In this document: in pieces, positions 1 through 7,863 of the stretch | Layout: every line of letters begins with the position of its first letter | Numbering within the stretch: position 1 is the stretch's first letter | NCBI GenBank assembly: GCA_903843285.1 | Contig: CAIMPC010000026.1 | Coordinates: forward strand, 1 to 61,129 | DNA from: Candidatus Omnitrophota bacterium | Lineage (GTDB): Bacteria > Omnitrophota > Gorgyraeia > 2-01-FULL-45-10 | DNA length: 61,129 nt | Reading direction: 5' to 3' | Notes under the pieces: model-generated | What the model saw: only the letters and a program-made list of their open reading frames with translations | What the model was told of the DNA's origin: nothing | Database searches by the model: none | Translations under genes and position numbers: made by a program

Positions 1-29
1 ACACTTTTTTATTTTTATAAACAAGCCTT

Positions 30-55
30 TTATCCACATATTCACACTATTCACA
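30..55 (+). other. Cluster of three DnaA-box-like 9-mers
   Basis: TTATCCACA at 30-38 is a perfect match to the DnaA box consensus TTATnCACA. It is followed by ATATTCACA at 38-46 and CTATTCACA at 47-55, each one base off the consensus, so three boxes run nearly head to tail in the same orientation. AT-rich sequence precedes them and a purine-rich run follows. The rest of 1-220 shows no gene. This could be the edge of a replication origin or a DnaA-regulated promoter. The window stops at base 1, so neither can be decided. Confidence 0.45.
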
Positions 56-150
56 AAGAAAGAAAAAGAACCAAAAAGAAAGAAACGACCGCTACTATTA
101 TTTCTCTCTTCTAAGCACCCCACTAAATCTTACACTAACTCGCCCATCTT

Positions 151-167
151 CCCTCCCACCCCACCCC
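151..167 (-). other. Putative G-quadruplex tract
   Basis: The minus strand reads GGGGTGGGGTGGGAGGG: four G-runs of three or more with single-base loops, the pattern known to fold into very stable G-quadruplexes. It lies 12 bases upstream of the promoter of the first gene, inside a strongly pyrimidine-rich stretch (about 100-175). A role in transcription or replication is inference only. Confidence 0.5.
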
Positions 168-178
168 ATCGAAACCTG

Positions 179-207
179 TTGCTCTGACACATCATTTAAG
201 GTAAAAT
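179..207 (+). promoter_or_regulatory. Sigma-70-type promoter of the first hydrolase gene
   Basis: TTGCTC at 179-184 and TAAAAT at 202-207 are separated by 17 bases. The start codon at 221 is 13 bases after the -10 box, so the leader would be only about 7 bases and has no Shine-Dalgarno sequence. Confidence 0.5.
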
Positions 208-220
208 CCGAAATAGCCGA

Positions 221-1042
221 ATGAATAGACATCTCTTCAAAATATTTCCCGCATTATTATTATGGATGACCCTGACCGGTGATCCTGCAACCGCGGCCAA
301 TGCCGGCATCGAATCGGGCACTCTGCGCACATCAGATAATATCAATATCTCCTATACTCATTTCGCTAAAGAATCTGACTCTGCCATTATAATCTGCCCC
401 GGTTTTTACAATAGCAAAAATAATCGCTGGCTGCGTAAGACCGTGGATATTCTATCCACAACTTATGATGTCATTATTTTTGACTTTAGGGGGCATGGAA
501 ATAGCAGCGGAAGCTTCACGTGGACGGCCAAAGAACACCTCGATCTGGAAGCAGTCTTAAATTATGCGAAGTACAGGGGTTATAAACATATAGGCATAGT
601 TGCCTTCTCCCTTGGCGCAGCCACAGCGATAATAACGGCTTCATCGCGAGACGATATCGAAAGCATGGTTCTGATAAGCTGTCCATCGAAGGTAAGCATG
701 ATTAATTTCCACTTCTGGGAGCCTGGAATGCTATCTGATCTTAGGGAAAATATTGAATGCGGCTGGGAAGGAAAAGGCGCGAGAATCGGAAACATATTTC
801 TTCCGAAGGTAGATCCCGTAGAAGCGATCGGCCGCATAAAGAATACATCGACGCTCTTCATACATGGTGATAACGATTGGGTGGTAAAGGATTGTCACTC
901 TAAGGTGTTATATAAAGCCGCCCACGGTAAAAAAGATCTCACGGTAATAAAAGGCGGGCTTCACGCTGAAAGGCTTATTCAATATCATCCGGAAGAGATG
1001 AAAAAACTTATCATTGATTGGTTTTTTAAAACACTGGCGTAG
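221..1042 (+). CDS. Secreted alpha/beta hydrolase (serine hydrolase)
   Basis: 273 residues with an N-terminal hydrophobic export signal (about 5-26), so it is probably periplasmic or surface-located. The alpha/beta hydrolase fold is supported by a strand ending in FDFRGHG (88-93), the nucleophile elbow AFSLGA with Ser130 (Ala replaces the first Gly of GxSxG), an acid in HGDNDW (Asp219) and a His in GGLHAE (His248). It is a clear paralogue of the C-terminal domain of the glycosyltransferase-hydrolase fusion at 47731-49815: both share PGFYN, FDFRGHG, FTWTA, FSLGAA, HFWE and the HAER motif. The substrate is unknown; an ester or thioester of a lipid or glycolipid is plausible from the paralogue's context. 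The start is the first ATG after a good promoter and has no ribosome-binding site. Confidence 0.85.
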   Translation: MNRHLFKIFPALLLWMTLTGDPATAANAGIESGTLRTSDNINISYTHFAKESDSAIIICPGFYNSKNNRWLRKTVDILSTTYDVIIFDFRGHGNSSGSFTWTAKEHLDLEAVLNYAKYRGYKHIGIVAFSLGAATAIITASSRDDIESMVLISCPSKVSMINFHFWEPGMLSDLRENIECGWEGKGARIGNIFLPKVDPVEAIGRIKNTSTLFIHGDNDWVVKDCHSKVLYKAAHGKKDLTVIKGGLHAERLIQYHPEEMKKLIIDWFFKTLA

Positions 1043-1067
1043 TATTCTATTATATAATATAAAGATT

Positions 1068-2246
1068 ATGAAAACTCTAAATTTCAAAATTAAGTTCGTC
1101 ACCATCGCAGTAGGAATTATTCTACTATCATCCGGATGTTCATCCCTGCCCGTTCGGGGCGCGAGAAATTATTTTGACAACCTCTATAAGCGCATTCCAT
1201 ATAAGACCGATGGCAGTTACAGGGTGATCGATATCTTTTATGCCACAGACAGGGAAATTTTGGGCCAAGCCTCATCATCGCCCGAATTTGGAAAAAAAAT
1301 TGCCAAAGAAATGACTTATGGACAGCTGGATGTGAAGATCGATCCGGGCATAAGGATAGGGACGATGCTTCCTAACAAACTAAAGCGGCATGGCATAATA
1401 GGCGTGCAGGACGTCGGCACGCTGGATAATGACACATTCATAAAAAAATTATCGGAGGCAGTTCAGGCCTCGCCTCATAAGTCTCTAATGATCCTCGTAT
1501 TCGGGTATAAAGATAATTTCGAGGCCACAGCAATAAAGGCGTCGTATTTCACATATATACTGGACATCAATACACCGGTGCTGTTATTCGACTGGCCCGG
1601 CGATCAAAACGTCGATATCGAAGGTTACTTAAAAGCCCGCGACTACGCCAAGGAATCGGGACCACATCTGGGAAAGCTGCTTGCCGATATCATTGATAAA
1701 GTCAAATATGAAAAATTATGGATAAATGCGTCGAGTCTCGGTTGCCAGGTGGTCTGCGATGCCTTCGATTATATGTATGATATCCCGAGCCTGGCGGATC
1801 CTGAGACCGAGATAGATCATGTCGTCTTTGCAGCGCCGGATGTGGGACAAAAGGAGTTTGATGAGAAGTTTAAAGATGAGATCTCAGCTCTTTCAAAGAA
1901 ACTCACTACTTATGTGTCATCAAATGACGATGCCCTTCTAATGAGCGCTTTCATAACAGGTGAACACAAACTCGGACGCCAGTCGTCAAAAAAACAAGAC
2001 CAGATGGATGGAGCTAAGGATATGCTATATTTAAAGTCTCTGGCACCCGACAGAATAACATTGATCGACGTCACCCCTATCAATCAAGCCTCTTACGGCC
2101 ACGGTTATTATCTGGAATCGCCCGAGTTTTACGACGACTTCTATGCGCGCATGCTTGACGGGGCTCCGAATGTAAACCGCCGGCTATATCTGATGAAGTA
2201 TAAGGGAAATACCGATTATTGGGTCCTTCAGGGTGGGAACAAATAA
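1068..2246 (+). CDS. DUF900-type alpha/beta hydrolase lipoprotein
   Basis: The ATG at 1068 is preferred because it gives a typical lipoprotein signal with lipobox LSSGC (Cys24); the frame is open to 1014 but that extension runs into the previous gene. The protein (392 residues) resembles the DUF900 esterase/lipase family: the opening VIDIFYATDRE, a strand ILVFGY, the segment VLLFDWPG, and the nucleophile region ASSLGCQ in place of the usual AHSMGNR, so the catalytic Ser is kept but its neighbour is changed. A later segment, HVVFAAPDVG, also matches the family. It is probably anchored in the outer membrane facing the periplasm. It follows the first hydrolase by 25 bases and is likely cotranscribed. 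It converges on the cyclase gene 17 bases downstream. Substrate unknown. Confidence 0.8.
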   Translation: MKTLNFKIKFVTIAVGIILLSSGCSSLPVRGARNYFDNLYKRIPYKTDGSYRVIDIFYATDREILGQASSSPEFGKKIAKEMTYGQLDVKIDPGIRIGTMLPNKLKRHGIIGVQDVGTLDNDTFIKKLSEAVQASPHKSLMILVFGYKDNFEATAIKASYFTYILDINTPVLLFDWPGDQNVDIEGYLKARDYAKESGPHLGKLLADIIDKVKYEKLWINASSLGCQVVCDAFDYMYDIPSLADPETEIDHVVFAAPDVGQKEFDEKFKDEISALSKKLTTYVSSNDDALLMSAFITGEHKLGRQSSKKQDQMDGAKDMLYLKSLAPDRITLIDVTPINQASYGHGYYLESPEFYDDFYARMLDGAPNVNRRLYLMKYKGNTDYWVLQGGNK

Positions 2247-2263
2247 TAACGTAAATGGCTTAT

Positions 2264-4042
2264 TTAGTTTATTTCGATCGGACTAACGCTTACTTTATTT
2301 TTGCCTGTATGCTTAGATTCATATAATGCCTTATCAGCTCTCTCGATGAGCTCATTCTTAACCTTCTCCTTATAATACTCTGCGACTCCTAAACTTATCG
2401 TGGTCGAATAGACAGCGTCGCCGAACTTAAATTTCTTCTCCGACACAGCTATCCTGATTTTATCCGCCAGGGCCGCGGCATCCACGGCATTGGCGCCACT
2501 CAGCATTATGATGAACTCTTCTCCGCCATATCTGCCAGCAACGTCCATATGCCTGCATTTAGACTGGATAACAGCGGCGATCTCACGCAGAATTGTATCA
2601 CCGGCTTGATGGCCATATGTATCGTTTACACGTTTAAAATTATCAATATCACACATTATTATAGAAAGCGTACGGAATTTAAGCGTAGATACGTTTCTGA
2701 ATTCCGCCTCAAACAATAGGTTGAAATGCCTTACGTTGTATAATTGCGTTAATCCGTCTCTAGTTGCCTGCTTAAATAGATTGGCCCTCTCTATCGATTG
2801 CAGTAGTTGCGTATAAGATGCGGTCAGCACATAAGCGAAAGCAACGGCCAGCATTGGGTAGAACGTAATTACCGAAATATTGAATACTATAAAGAGTATT
2901 ATAGAAAACAGCATGTACAATATTATGGCCGCTACCGCTATAATTACTCCGCTTAATAATCTTAAATTGCATAATGCAGTAGTAGCTACCATAGATATGA
3001 TTATCAAAATAAGAATGTTGACCCATTCGGGCGCTTCCCGCACAAAGTTTCCTGTTAATATACTCGATATCACCATCGCATTTGTACCGACTGCAGGATA
3101 GGTGCTGTCTATCGGGATCGGCTTGATATCTATCAATCCTATGGCGGTGAGCCCTATTATGCATATCTTATCCCTGAACTCATTCAGGTCTATGATCGGC
3201 TTGTCACCCTCCTGAATAGCAGCGTAGCTTTTTATGACATCAATGTAGGAGTAGTGTTTAAAATCTTTACCCCATTTCCCAACCCAGTTAATGATTAGCT
3301 GATTATTCCTATCCAGAGGCACGTTCTCAATCTTGCCATTAACAAGCCTTAACGATAGGTTGTGTCTTCCCGGGTCAAACGATATGCCATCCGGACTGAC
3401 ACCCAGAAGATCGGCACCTACCCTTATTCCCAACTGATAGGTAATATGTCCGTTCAATGCGATTACAGGCGGCGCCCTTCGTAATATACCGTCCGAGTCA
3501 GGTACAGCATTTATGTGGCCCGTACCTTTTATAACATTCTTAAAAATAGCCAACGGTTCATGAATGGCCTCGACGCCCTCTCCTCTGTAGAACGTGGGAC
3601 TATGCTCTATATCTATATCATACACGGACGGCATATAGACAACGCCGGACTGCCTAATAGCCTCGTCGAGCGCAGTATCATCCATCTGATCCTGTGTCTC
3701 AGAGAAGACGACATCGAATGCTATAGCCTTAGGTTTATACGATGAGAGTATCTTTATAAGTGCTGCGTGCCATTTTCTCGGCCATGGCCAACGGCCGATA
3801 ACATTTATACTATCCTCGGCCATATCTATGAAGACTACGTCGGAAGATCTAACCTGACCGGGTCTTACATGAAAGCGGTAATCCAATGTGAGCAATTCCA
3901 GTCTTTCGAGAAAACTGGTATGGTAGGAGATAAGTATGAATGCCGTCACGATAACAGCCAGTATCACCGCCACCTTATTTTTATGCTTAACGGTGGCCTG
4001 ATATACAACATTGTAAATATTTTTCAATACGTCTGTCGGCAT
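2264..4042 (-). CDS. CHASE2-domain diguanylate cyclase
   Basis: 592 residues. An N-terminal transmembrane segment (about 22-42) leads into a periplasmic CHASE2 sensor, recognised by LDYRFHVRP, the GRWPWPR motif and AFDVVFSE. Three or four membrane helices follow (about 340-420), then a C-terminal GGDEF domain with the active-site variant GGEEF in RYGGEEFII, the metal-binding CDIDNFKRVND and a product-inhibition I-site RHMD upstream of the active site. It should make cyclic di-GMP from two GTP in response to an extracellular signal. GGEEF is a known active variant. It is transcribed alone from a strong promoter shared back to back with the B12 activation gene. A second GGDEF protein lies at 21084-21944; no EAL or PilZ protein is visible here. 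Confidence 0.93.
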   Translation of the reverse strand: MPTDVLKNIYNVVYQATVKHKNKVAVILAVIVTAFILISYHTSFLERLELLTLDYRFHVRPGQVRSSDVVFIDMAEDSINVIGRWPWPRKWHAALIKILSSYKPKAIAFDVVFSETQDQMDDTALDEAIRQSGVVYMPSVYDIDIEHSPTFYRGEGVEAIHEPLAIFKNVIKGTGHINAVPDSDGILRRAPPVIALNGHITYQLGIRVGADLLGVSPDGISFDPGRHNLSLRLVNGKIENVPLDRNNQLIINWVGKWGKDFKHYSYIDVIKSYAAIQEGDKPIIDLNEFRDKICIIGLTAIGLIDIKPIPIDSTYPAVGTNAMVISSILTGNFVREAPEWVNILILIIISMVATTALCNLRLLSGVIIAVAAIILYMLFSIILFIVFNISVITFYPMLAVAFAYVLTASYTQLLQSIERANLFKQATRDGLTQLYNVRHFNLLFEAEFRNVSTLKFRTLSIIMCDIDNFKRVNDTYGHQAGDTILREIAAVIQSKCRHMDVAGRYGGEEFIIMLSGANAVDAAALADKIRIAVSEKKFKFGDAVYSTTISLGVAEYYKEKVKNELIERADKALYESKHTGKNKVSVSPIEIN

Positions 4043-4055
4043 AGGCTATCCAGTC

Positions 4056-4084
4056 AGAATACCTAATATGGCAATGTTTGTCAA
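4056..4084 (-). promoter_or_regulatory. Promoter of the CHASE2-GGDEF gene
   Basis: On the minus strand TTGACA (4084-4079) and TATTCT (4061-4056) are spaced by exactly 17 bases, and the ATG at 4042 follows 13 bases after the -10 box. A perfect -35 hexamer makes this one of the clearest promoters in the window. Confidence 0.7.
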
Positions 4085-4088
4085 GATT

Positions 4089-4097
4089 TGGTATAAT
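4089..4097 (+). promoter_or_regulatory. Extended -10 promoter, near-leaderless gene
   Basis: TGG-TATAAT (TATAAT at 4092-4097, preceded by the TGn extension) lies 10 bases before the ATG at 4108, which places the transcript start only 3-5 bases before the start codon. No Shine-Dalgarno sequence is present. This argues for a leaderless or near-leaderless mRNA and rules out the upstream TTG at 4078 as start. Confidence 0.55.
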
Positions 4098-4107
4098 AAA
4101 ACCACAT

Positions 4108-4782
4108 ATGAACAACGCAAATATCGGTATAGATTGGGACTGGGTGAAAGATATCCTTGAGAAAAAAGAAAGGATACCTGCAGGCAGTCAAAACGCGATA
4201 GCAAAATCTCTTTGCAATTCGATTGAAGCCGCTAAGAAATTGGCTTCACCGGAAATAGCCGCCATGAAGAAGATGATTATGTCCTTTGGAGAAAGCGCTA
4301 TAAATATTGTAGAAGGTGAAAGACTTACCGGTTCCACCCTCGCATCACATTTAAGAGGCTCAACGCATGTGCATCTCTTCATCGTGACTTTAGGACCCGC
4401 TATCGAGAATAAAGCGTCGGCGCTCATGAAAAAAGCCGATAGCCTGTCCGGATACCTTCTCGACAGGATAGGCTCGTTTGCCGTAGAATCGCTTGCGGAA
4501 AACCTGGAGCGCGCGCTACGCGCAGAATATGAATCGAAAGGCCAGAGCGTATCGATGCGTTTCAGCCCCGGTTACTGTGATTGGCCCATTGAGGAGCAGG
4601 TAAAATTAAATGCACTGTTGGATTTCTCAAAAGCAGGCGTACGGCTAAATAAGAGTTGTATGATGAAGCCCACGAAGTCCATCTCAGGGGTAATAGGCAT
4701 AGGGCCCAGAGACCTGTTTTTCAAAAAGAAATCTCAGTGTGTTATATGTAGTATGAAGAGTTGCGCTTATCGCAGGGCCTAG
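4108..4782 (+). CDS. Stand-alone B12-dependent methionine synthase activation domain protein
   Basis: 224 residues related to the C-terminal reactivation domain of MetH. The signature is visible: RFSPGYCDWPIEEQ, then SKSCMMKP-type residues (NKSCMMKPTKSISGVIGIG) and a Cys-rich tail CVICSMKSCAYRR. In organisms with short MetH or Wood-Ljungdahl corrinoid proteins this domain occurs as a separate protein that helps S-adenosylmethionine-dependent reactivation of cob(II)alamin; the Cys-rich tail is seen in those stand-alone forms. The partner methyltransferase is not in this window. It converges on porB and the two stop codons share the bases CTAG at 4779-4782. The start at 4108 follows the promoter described above. 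Confidence 0.85.
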   Translation: MNNANIGIDWDWVKDILEKKERIPAGSQNAIAKSLCNSIEAAKKLASPEIAAMKKMIMSFGESAINIVEGERLTGSTLASHLRGSTHVHLFIVTLGPAIENKASALMKKADSLSGYLLDRIGSFAVESLAENLERALRAEYESKGQSVSMRFSPGYCDWPIEEQVKLNALLDFSKAGVRLNKSCMMKPTKSISGVIGIGPRDLFFKKKSQCVICSMKSCAYRRA

Positions 4783-5726
4783 GCTTGTTTTATTTCAACT
4801 GCAGGTGCTGTGAACGACTCTTTCTTCAGAAGCATTTCCCAATTCTTATCAGTAGCGGCCTGTATATCATCCAGTAACGGTTTATTTTCCGGCTTCAATA
4901 TATGCCTGAAACGACTCTGGAGCTTCAGCCATTCGTAGACCGGCTTCTTCTCTTTCGGCTTCGAAACTTTATATTGACCGTTCACCACTTCGTATAGCGG
5001 CCATACGCATGTATCGACAGATATCCTACCCATCTCGCATGTCATCTCCGGATCATACCCCCAACCCAGTCTGCATGGCTGAAATACATTAATAAACTTA
5101 GGGCCATCTATAGAAAGCGCCTTCTCAACTTTAGAGGTAAGATCCCTCCAATTACCGACCACAGATTGGGCCACATAGGGTACTCTATGAGCGGCTATGA
5201 TCTCGGTGAGATCCTTCCTGTATTGCTCTTTACCCTTTTTGATTTTACCCACCGGAGCCGTCGTTGTGTCAGCGCCTTTAGGGGTGGCTCCTGACCTTTG
5301 TACACCCGTATTCATATATGCTTCATTGTTGTAACATACATACAGTATATTATGGCCTCTCTCCATCGCTCCCGAGAGCGACTGCAATCCAATATCATAT
5401 GTGCCGCCATCCCCGCCGAATGCGATAAAATTAATCTTCTTACTATATTTACCCTGGCGCACCCAAGATTTATACAGCGACTCCACTCCGCTAATAGATG
5501 CGGCCGCATTCTCAAATGCGCTATGGACAAACGGCGTATTCCAGGCGGTAAATGGGAATATTGTCGATACTACTTCCAGACAACCGGTAGCGCTCGCCAC
5601 CACGGTGTTCGGGCCTGCTGCCATTAAAACTTGGCGCGCCACTATAGCCGCGCCGCACCCTGCGCACGCGCGATGTCCACCCGTAAATAGAGCCTTCTGC
5701 TTCGATAGATCTTTTAGATTTGCCAT
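4779..5726 (-). CDS. porB: Pyruvate (2-oxoacid):ferredoxin oxidoreductase, beta subunit
   Basis: 315 residues carrying the thiamine diphosphate-binding domain: the Cys motif RACAGCGAA near residue 20, ATGCLEV, the Mg-ThDP motif FGGDGGTYDIG and the NNEAYMNTG segment. It decarboxylates the 2-oxoacid and passes electrons to the 4Fe-4S centres and ferredoxin, making acetyl-CoA from pyruvate and CoA. Conserved Cys residues for the proximal cluster are in the N-terminal motif and around Cys218 (QPCRLGW). It is the last gene of porC-porD-porA-porB, one base after porA. Pyruvate is the most likely substrate given the high similarity in motifs to PorB; a related oxoacid cannot be excluded. Confidence 0.93.
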   Translation of the reverse strand: MANLKDLSKQKALFTGGHRACAGCGAAIVARQVLMAAGPNTVVASATGCLEVVSTIFPFTAWNTPFVHSAFENAAASISGVESLYKSWVRQGKYSKKINFIAFGGDGGTYDIGLQSLSGAMERGHNILYVCYNNEAYMNTGVQRSGATPKGADTTTAPVGKIKKGKEQYRKDLTEIIAAHRVPYVAQSVVGNWRDLTSKVEKALSIDGPKFINVFQPCRLGWGYDPEMTCEMGRISVDTCVWPLYEVVNGQYKVSKPKEKKPVYEWLKLQSRFRHILKPENKPLLDDIQAATDKNWEMLLKKESFTAPAVEIKQA

Positions 5727-5727
5727 T

Positions 5728-6906
5728 TTATTCCCTTACACCTAAATAAGATATTCTGTTCTTCGACTTCCCGCTTACTGCATCCGTAAGTTCGTTGTAT
5801 ACAAAATTTATATCTTCTAATTTAATTTCACGTCCACCGAGGCCATAAATGTAATTTAGGACCGGGACTTTGATGTCGGCATCAAATAAGGCGGCTTTAA
5901 CTTCGACGCACAGCGGACCTTCCTGAGCGTTCATCGAATCAGACCTATCCATAACGGCGATCGCTTTCACATTCTTAAGCGCCTCAGCCAACTCTTCCTT
6001 TGGAAATGGCCTGAATACTCTGGGTTTAATAAGCCCCGCCTTTACACCGTTCTTCCTAAGCTCATCGACCACCACCTTAGTGGTACCGGCCGTGGATCCC
6101 ATAGCAACTATGGCGATCTGAGCGTCGTCCATCTTATATTGTTCAAATAATCCGTATGTGCGGCCGTATTTTGTGCCGAATTCCTTGGCCACATCCAGTA
6201 TAACCTTCTTAGAATCCTTAATAGCTTCGACCTGCTGGCGCTTATGCTCAAAATAGTAATCAGTCAGATCCAGAGCTCCTACAGTTATAGGCTTGTCAAA
6301 GTTCAAAAGATAGTTTTCCGGCTTATATTCCCCGACAAAATTCTTGGCATCCTCGTCCGAAAGTATCTCCAGTCTCTCCATGCCGTGGCTTATAATAAAA
6401 CCATCGGTCGTGACGACTACAGGAAGCTTTGCCGTCTCGGCTATCCTGACCGCCTGCAGCATATTGTCATACGCCTCCTGGCAATTTTCGGAAAATATCT
6501 GTATCCAACCCGCATCTCTGACCATCATCGTATCCGAATGATCGCAGTGGATGTTTATGGGACTCGAAAGCGCTCTATTAACATCGGCCATAACTATCGG
6601 AAGCCTTAAGCCTGCGGCTATATATAGCATCTCTGCCATAAGCGCCAGACCCTGGCTGGAAGTGCCTGTCATCGTCCTGCCGCCGGCGGCTGAGGACCCT
6701 ATGCACGCAGACATGGCCGAATGCTCACTCTCTACCGGAACAAACTCCGTATCTACAATACCATCCGCTACGTAGCCCGCGAATATCTGCACAACCTCAG
6801 TAGCCGGTGTTATAGGATATGCCGCAACGACATCGGGATTGATCTGGCGCATGGCTTCTGCCATCGCCTCATTACCGGTTCTTGCTACTATCTTCTCGTT
6901 CGCCAT
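5728..6906 (-). CDS. porA: Pyruvate (2-oxoacid):ferredoxin oxidoreductase, alpha subunit
   Basis: 392 residues, the usual size for the separate PorA subunit. It begins with the pyrimidine-binding domain (GNEAMAEAMRQINPDVVAAYPITPAT), with TEFVPVESEHSAMSACIGSSAAGGRTMTG-like core motifs that hold ThDP across the subunit interface, then domain II with VAMGSTAGT and a CoA-binding-type region (KPRVFRPFP, DRSDS). Together with PorB it forms the ThDP active site. The gene lies two bases after porD and one base before porB in a compact operon. Confidence 0.93.
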   Translation of the reverse strand: MANEKIVARTGNEAMAEAMRQINPDVVAAYPITPATEVVQIFAGYVADGIVDTEFVPVESEHSAMSACIGSSAAGGRTMTGTSSQGLALMAEMLYIAAGLRLPIVMADVNRALSSPINIHCDHSDTMMVRDAGWIQIFSENCQEAYDNMLQAVRIAETAKLPVVVTTDGFIISHGMERLEILSDEDAKNFVGEYKPENYLLNFDKPITVGALDLTDYYFEHKRQQVEAIKDSKKVILDVAKEFGTKYGRTYGLFEQYKMDDAQIAIVAMGSTAGTTKVVVDELRKNGVKAGLIKPRVFRPFPKEELAEALKNVKAIAVMDRSDSMNAQEGPLCVEVKAALFDADIKVPVLNYIYGLGGREIKLEDINFVYNELTDAVSGKSKNRISYLGVRE

Positions 6907-6908
6907 AA

Positions 6909-7235
6909 TTATTTCTTTTCGTTAGCTTTAGCTTCTTTTTCGGAAACCATCATTATCGCCTTGCCCTTCACCGGACATTCATGATAACAGATGCCGCAAC
7001 CCTTACAATGTTCGTAATCGTATCCGACTACTTTACCATCCTGAGTTATTATGGCTGCATCGGGACAATACGCCCAGCATGTAAGGCAATGTATGCATTT
7101 ATCTTTCAGGAAGATGGGTCTCTTTGATCTCCAGTCGCCTGTCTTAAACTCAAGCGCGGTACCGCCGCCTATTATGAGATCACCTTCCGGCAGTTCTTTC
7201 CAACCCGGCTTCTTAGCTTTATTCTGAATGGCCAT
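6909..7235 (-). CDS. porD: 2-oxoacid:ferredoxin oxidoreductase, delta (ferredoxin) subunit
   Basis: 108 residues with two classical 4Fe-4S motifs, CIHCLTCWAYCP and CKGCGICYHECP, so two clusters can be bound. It is the electron relay of the four-subunit enzyme, passing electrons from the ThDP site towards soluble ferredoxin. It abuts porC directly (porC stop at 7236) and precedes porA by two bases, which supports stoichiometric expression. Confidence 0.95.
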   Translation of the reverse strand: MAIQNKAKKPGWKELPEGDLIIGGGTALEFKTGDWRSKRPIFLKDKCIHCLTCWAYCPDAAIITQDGKVVGYDYEHCKGCGICYHECPVKGKAIMMVSEKEAKANEKK

Positions 7236-7814
7236 TTATATCTTTACCTCGCTATACGCACGCTCGATAGCTTTTAAATTACCCGCTATCACTTCCGGCT
7301 TCGTCCTAAATTTCTTCTCGAGCTTCTTCTTAGTGTCATCTATCATCTCTTTAAAATCCAGAATACCTGTGGCTTTAATAAGAGCTCCGAGCATCGGCGT
7401 GTTCGGGATATCCCTGCCTATCGTCTCGGTGGATATTTTAGACGCATCGACTGTGGCGATCTTTATTCCTGCGTCGATCCCAAACTGAGCTCTGACCTCA
7501 ACGGGCGTCTTCTCTATGTTAACTAGGAGAGTTCCGCCGGAGGTCATGCCTTCGGTAACGTCTACGCTGTCCATAAGAGTGGGATCCAGGACTATTACTA
7601 TGTTAGGGCTTGTAACTCCGGAGTGCAGGCTTATCTGGGAGGATGATATCCTATTAAATGAAGCTACCGGGGCCCCCATCCTTTCGGGACCATACTCGGG
7701 GAACGCCTGTATGTATTTACCTGATGCCAAAGCAGCATCTGCAAGCAAGAGAGCGGCCGTCTTTGCTCCTTGGCCGCCTCTGCCATGCCAACGAATTTCT
7801 GTAAAATCTTTCAT
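7236..7814 (-). CDS. porC: 2-oxoacid:ferredoxin oxidoreductase, gamma subunit
   Basis: 192 residues of the PorC/gamma family: it opens with EIRWHGRGGQGAKTAA and has FPEYGPERMGAPV and the strand VLDPTLMD, all typical. It is thought to contribute to CoA binding and complex assembly. As first gene of the por set it lies 49 bases after the membrane-protein gene at 7864-8667. No strong own promoter is visible in that gap, so the promoter at 8753-8781 may drive all five genes. Confidence 0.93.
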   Translation of the reverse strand: MKDFTEIRWHGRGGQGAKTAALLLADAALASGKYIQAFPEYGPERMGAPVASFNRISSSQISLHSGVTSPNIVIVLDPTLMDSVDVTEGMTSGGTLLVNIEKTPVEVRAQFGIDAGIKIATVDASKISTETIGRDIPNTPMLGALIKATGILDFKEMIDDTKKKLEKKFRTKPEVIAGNLKAIERAYSEVKI

Positions 7815-7863
7815 CTTTCCAATCTAATTCTTATATATGCTTCAATCTACCGCTTACTATTAA

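Noticed and set aside
1014..1067. Upstream extension of the DUF900 lipoprotein gene
   Set aside because: It overlaps the preceding gene and would bury the lipoprotein signal; the ATG at 1068 gives a perfect lipobox.
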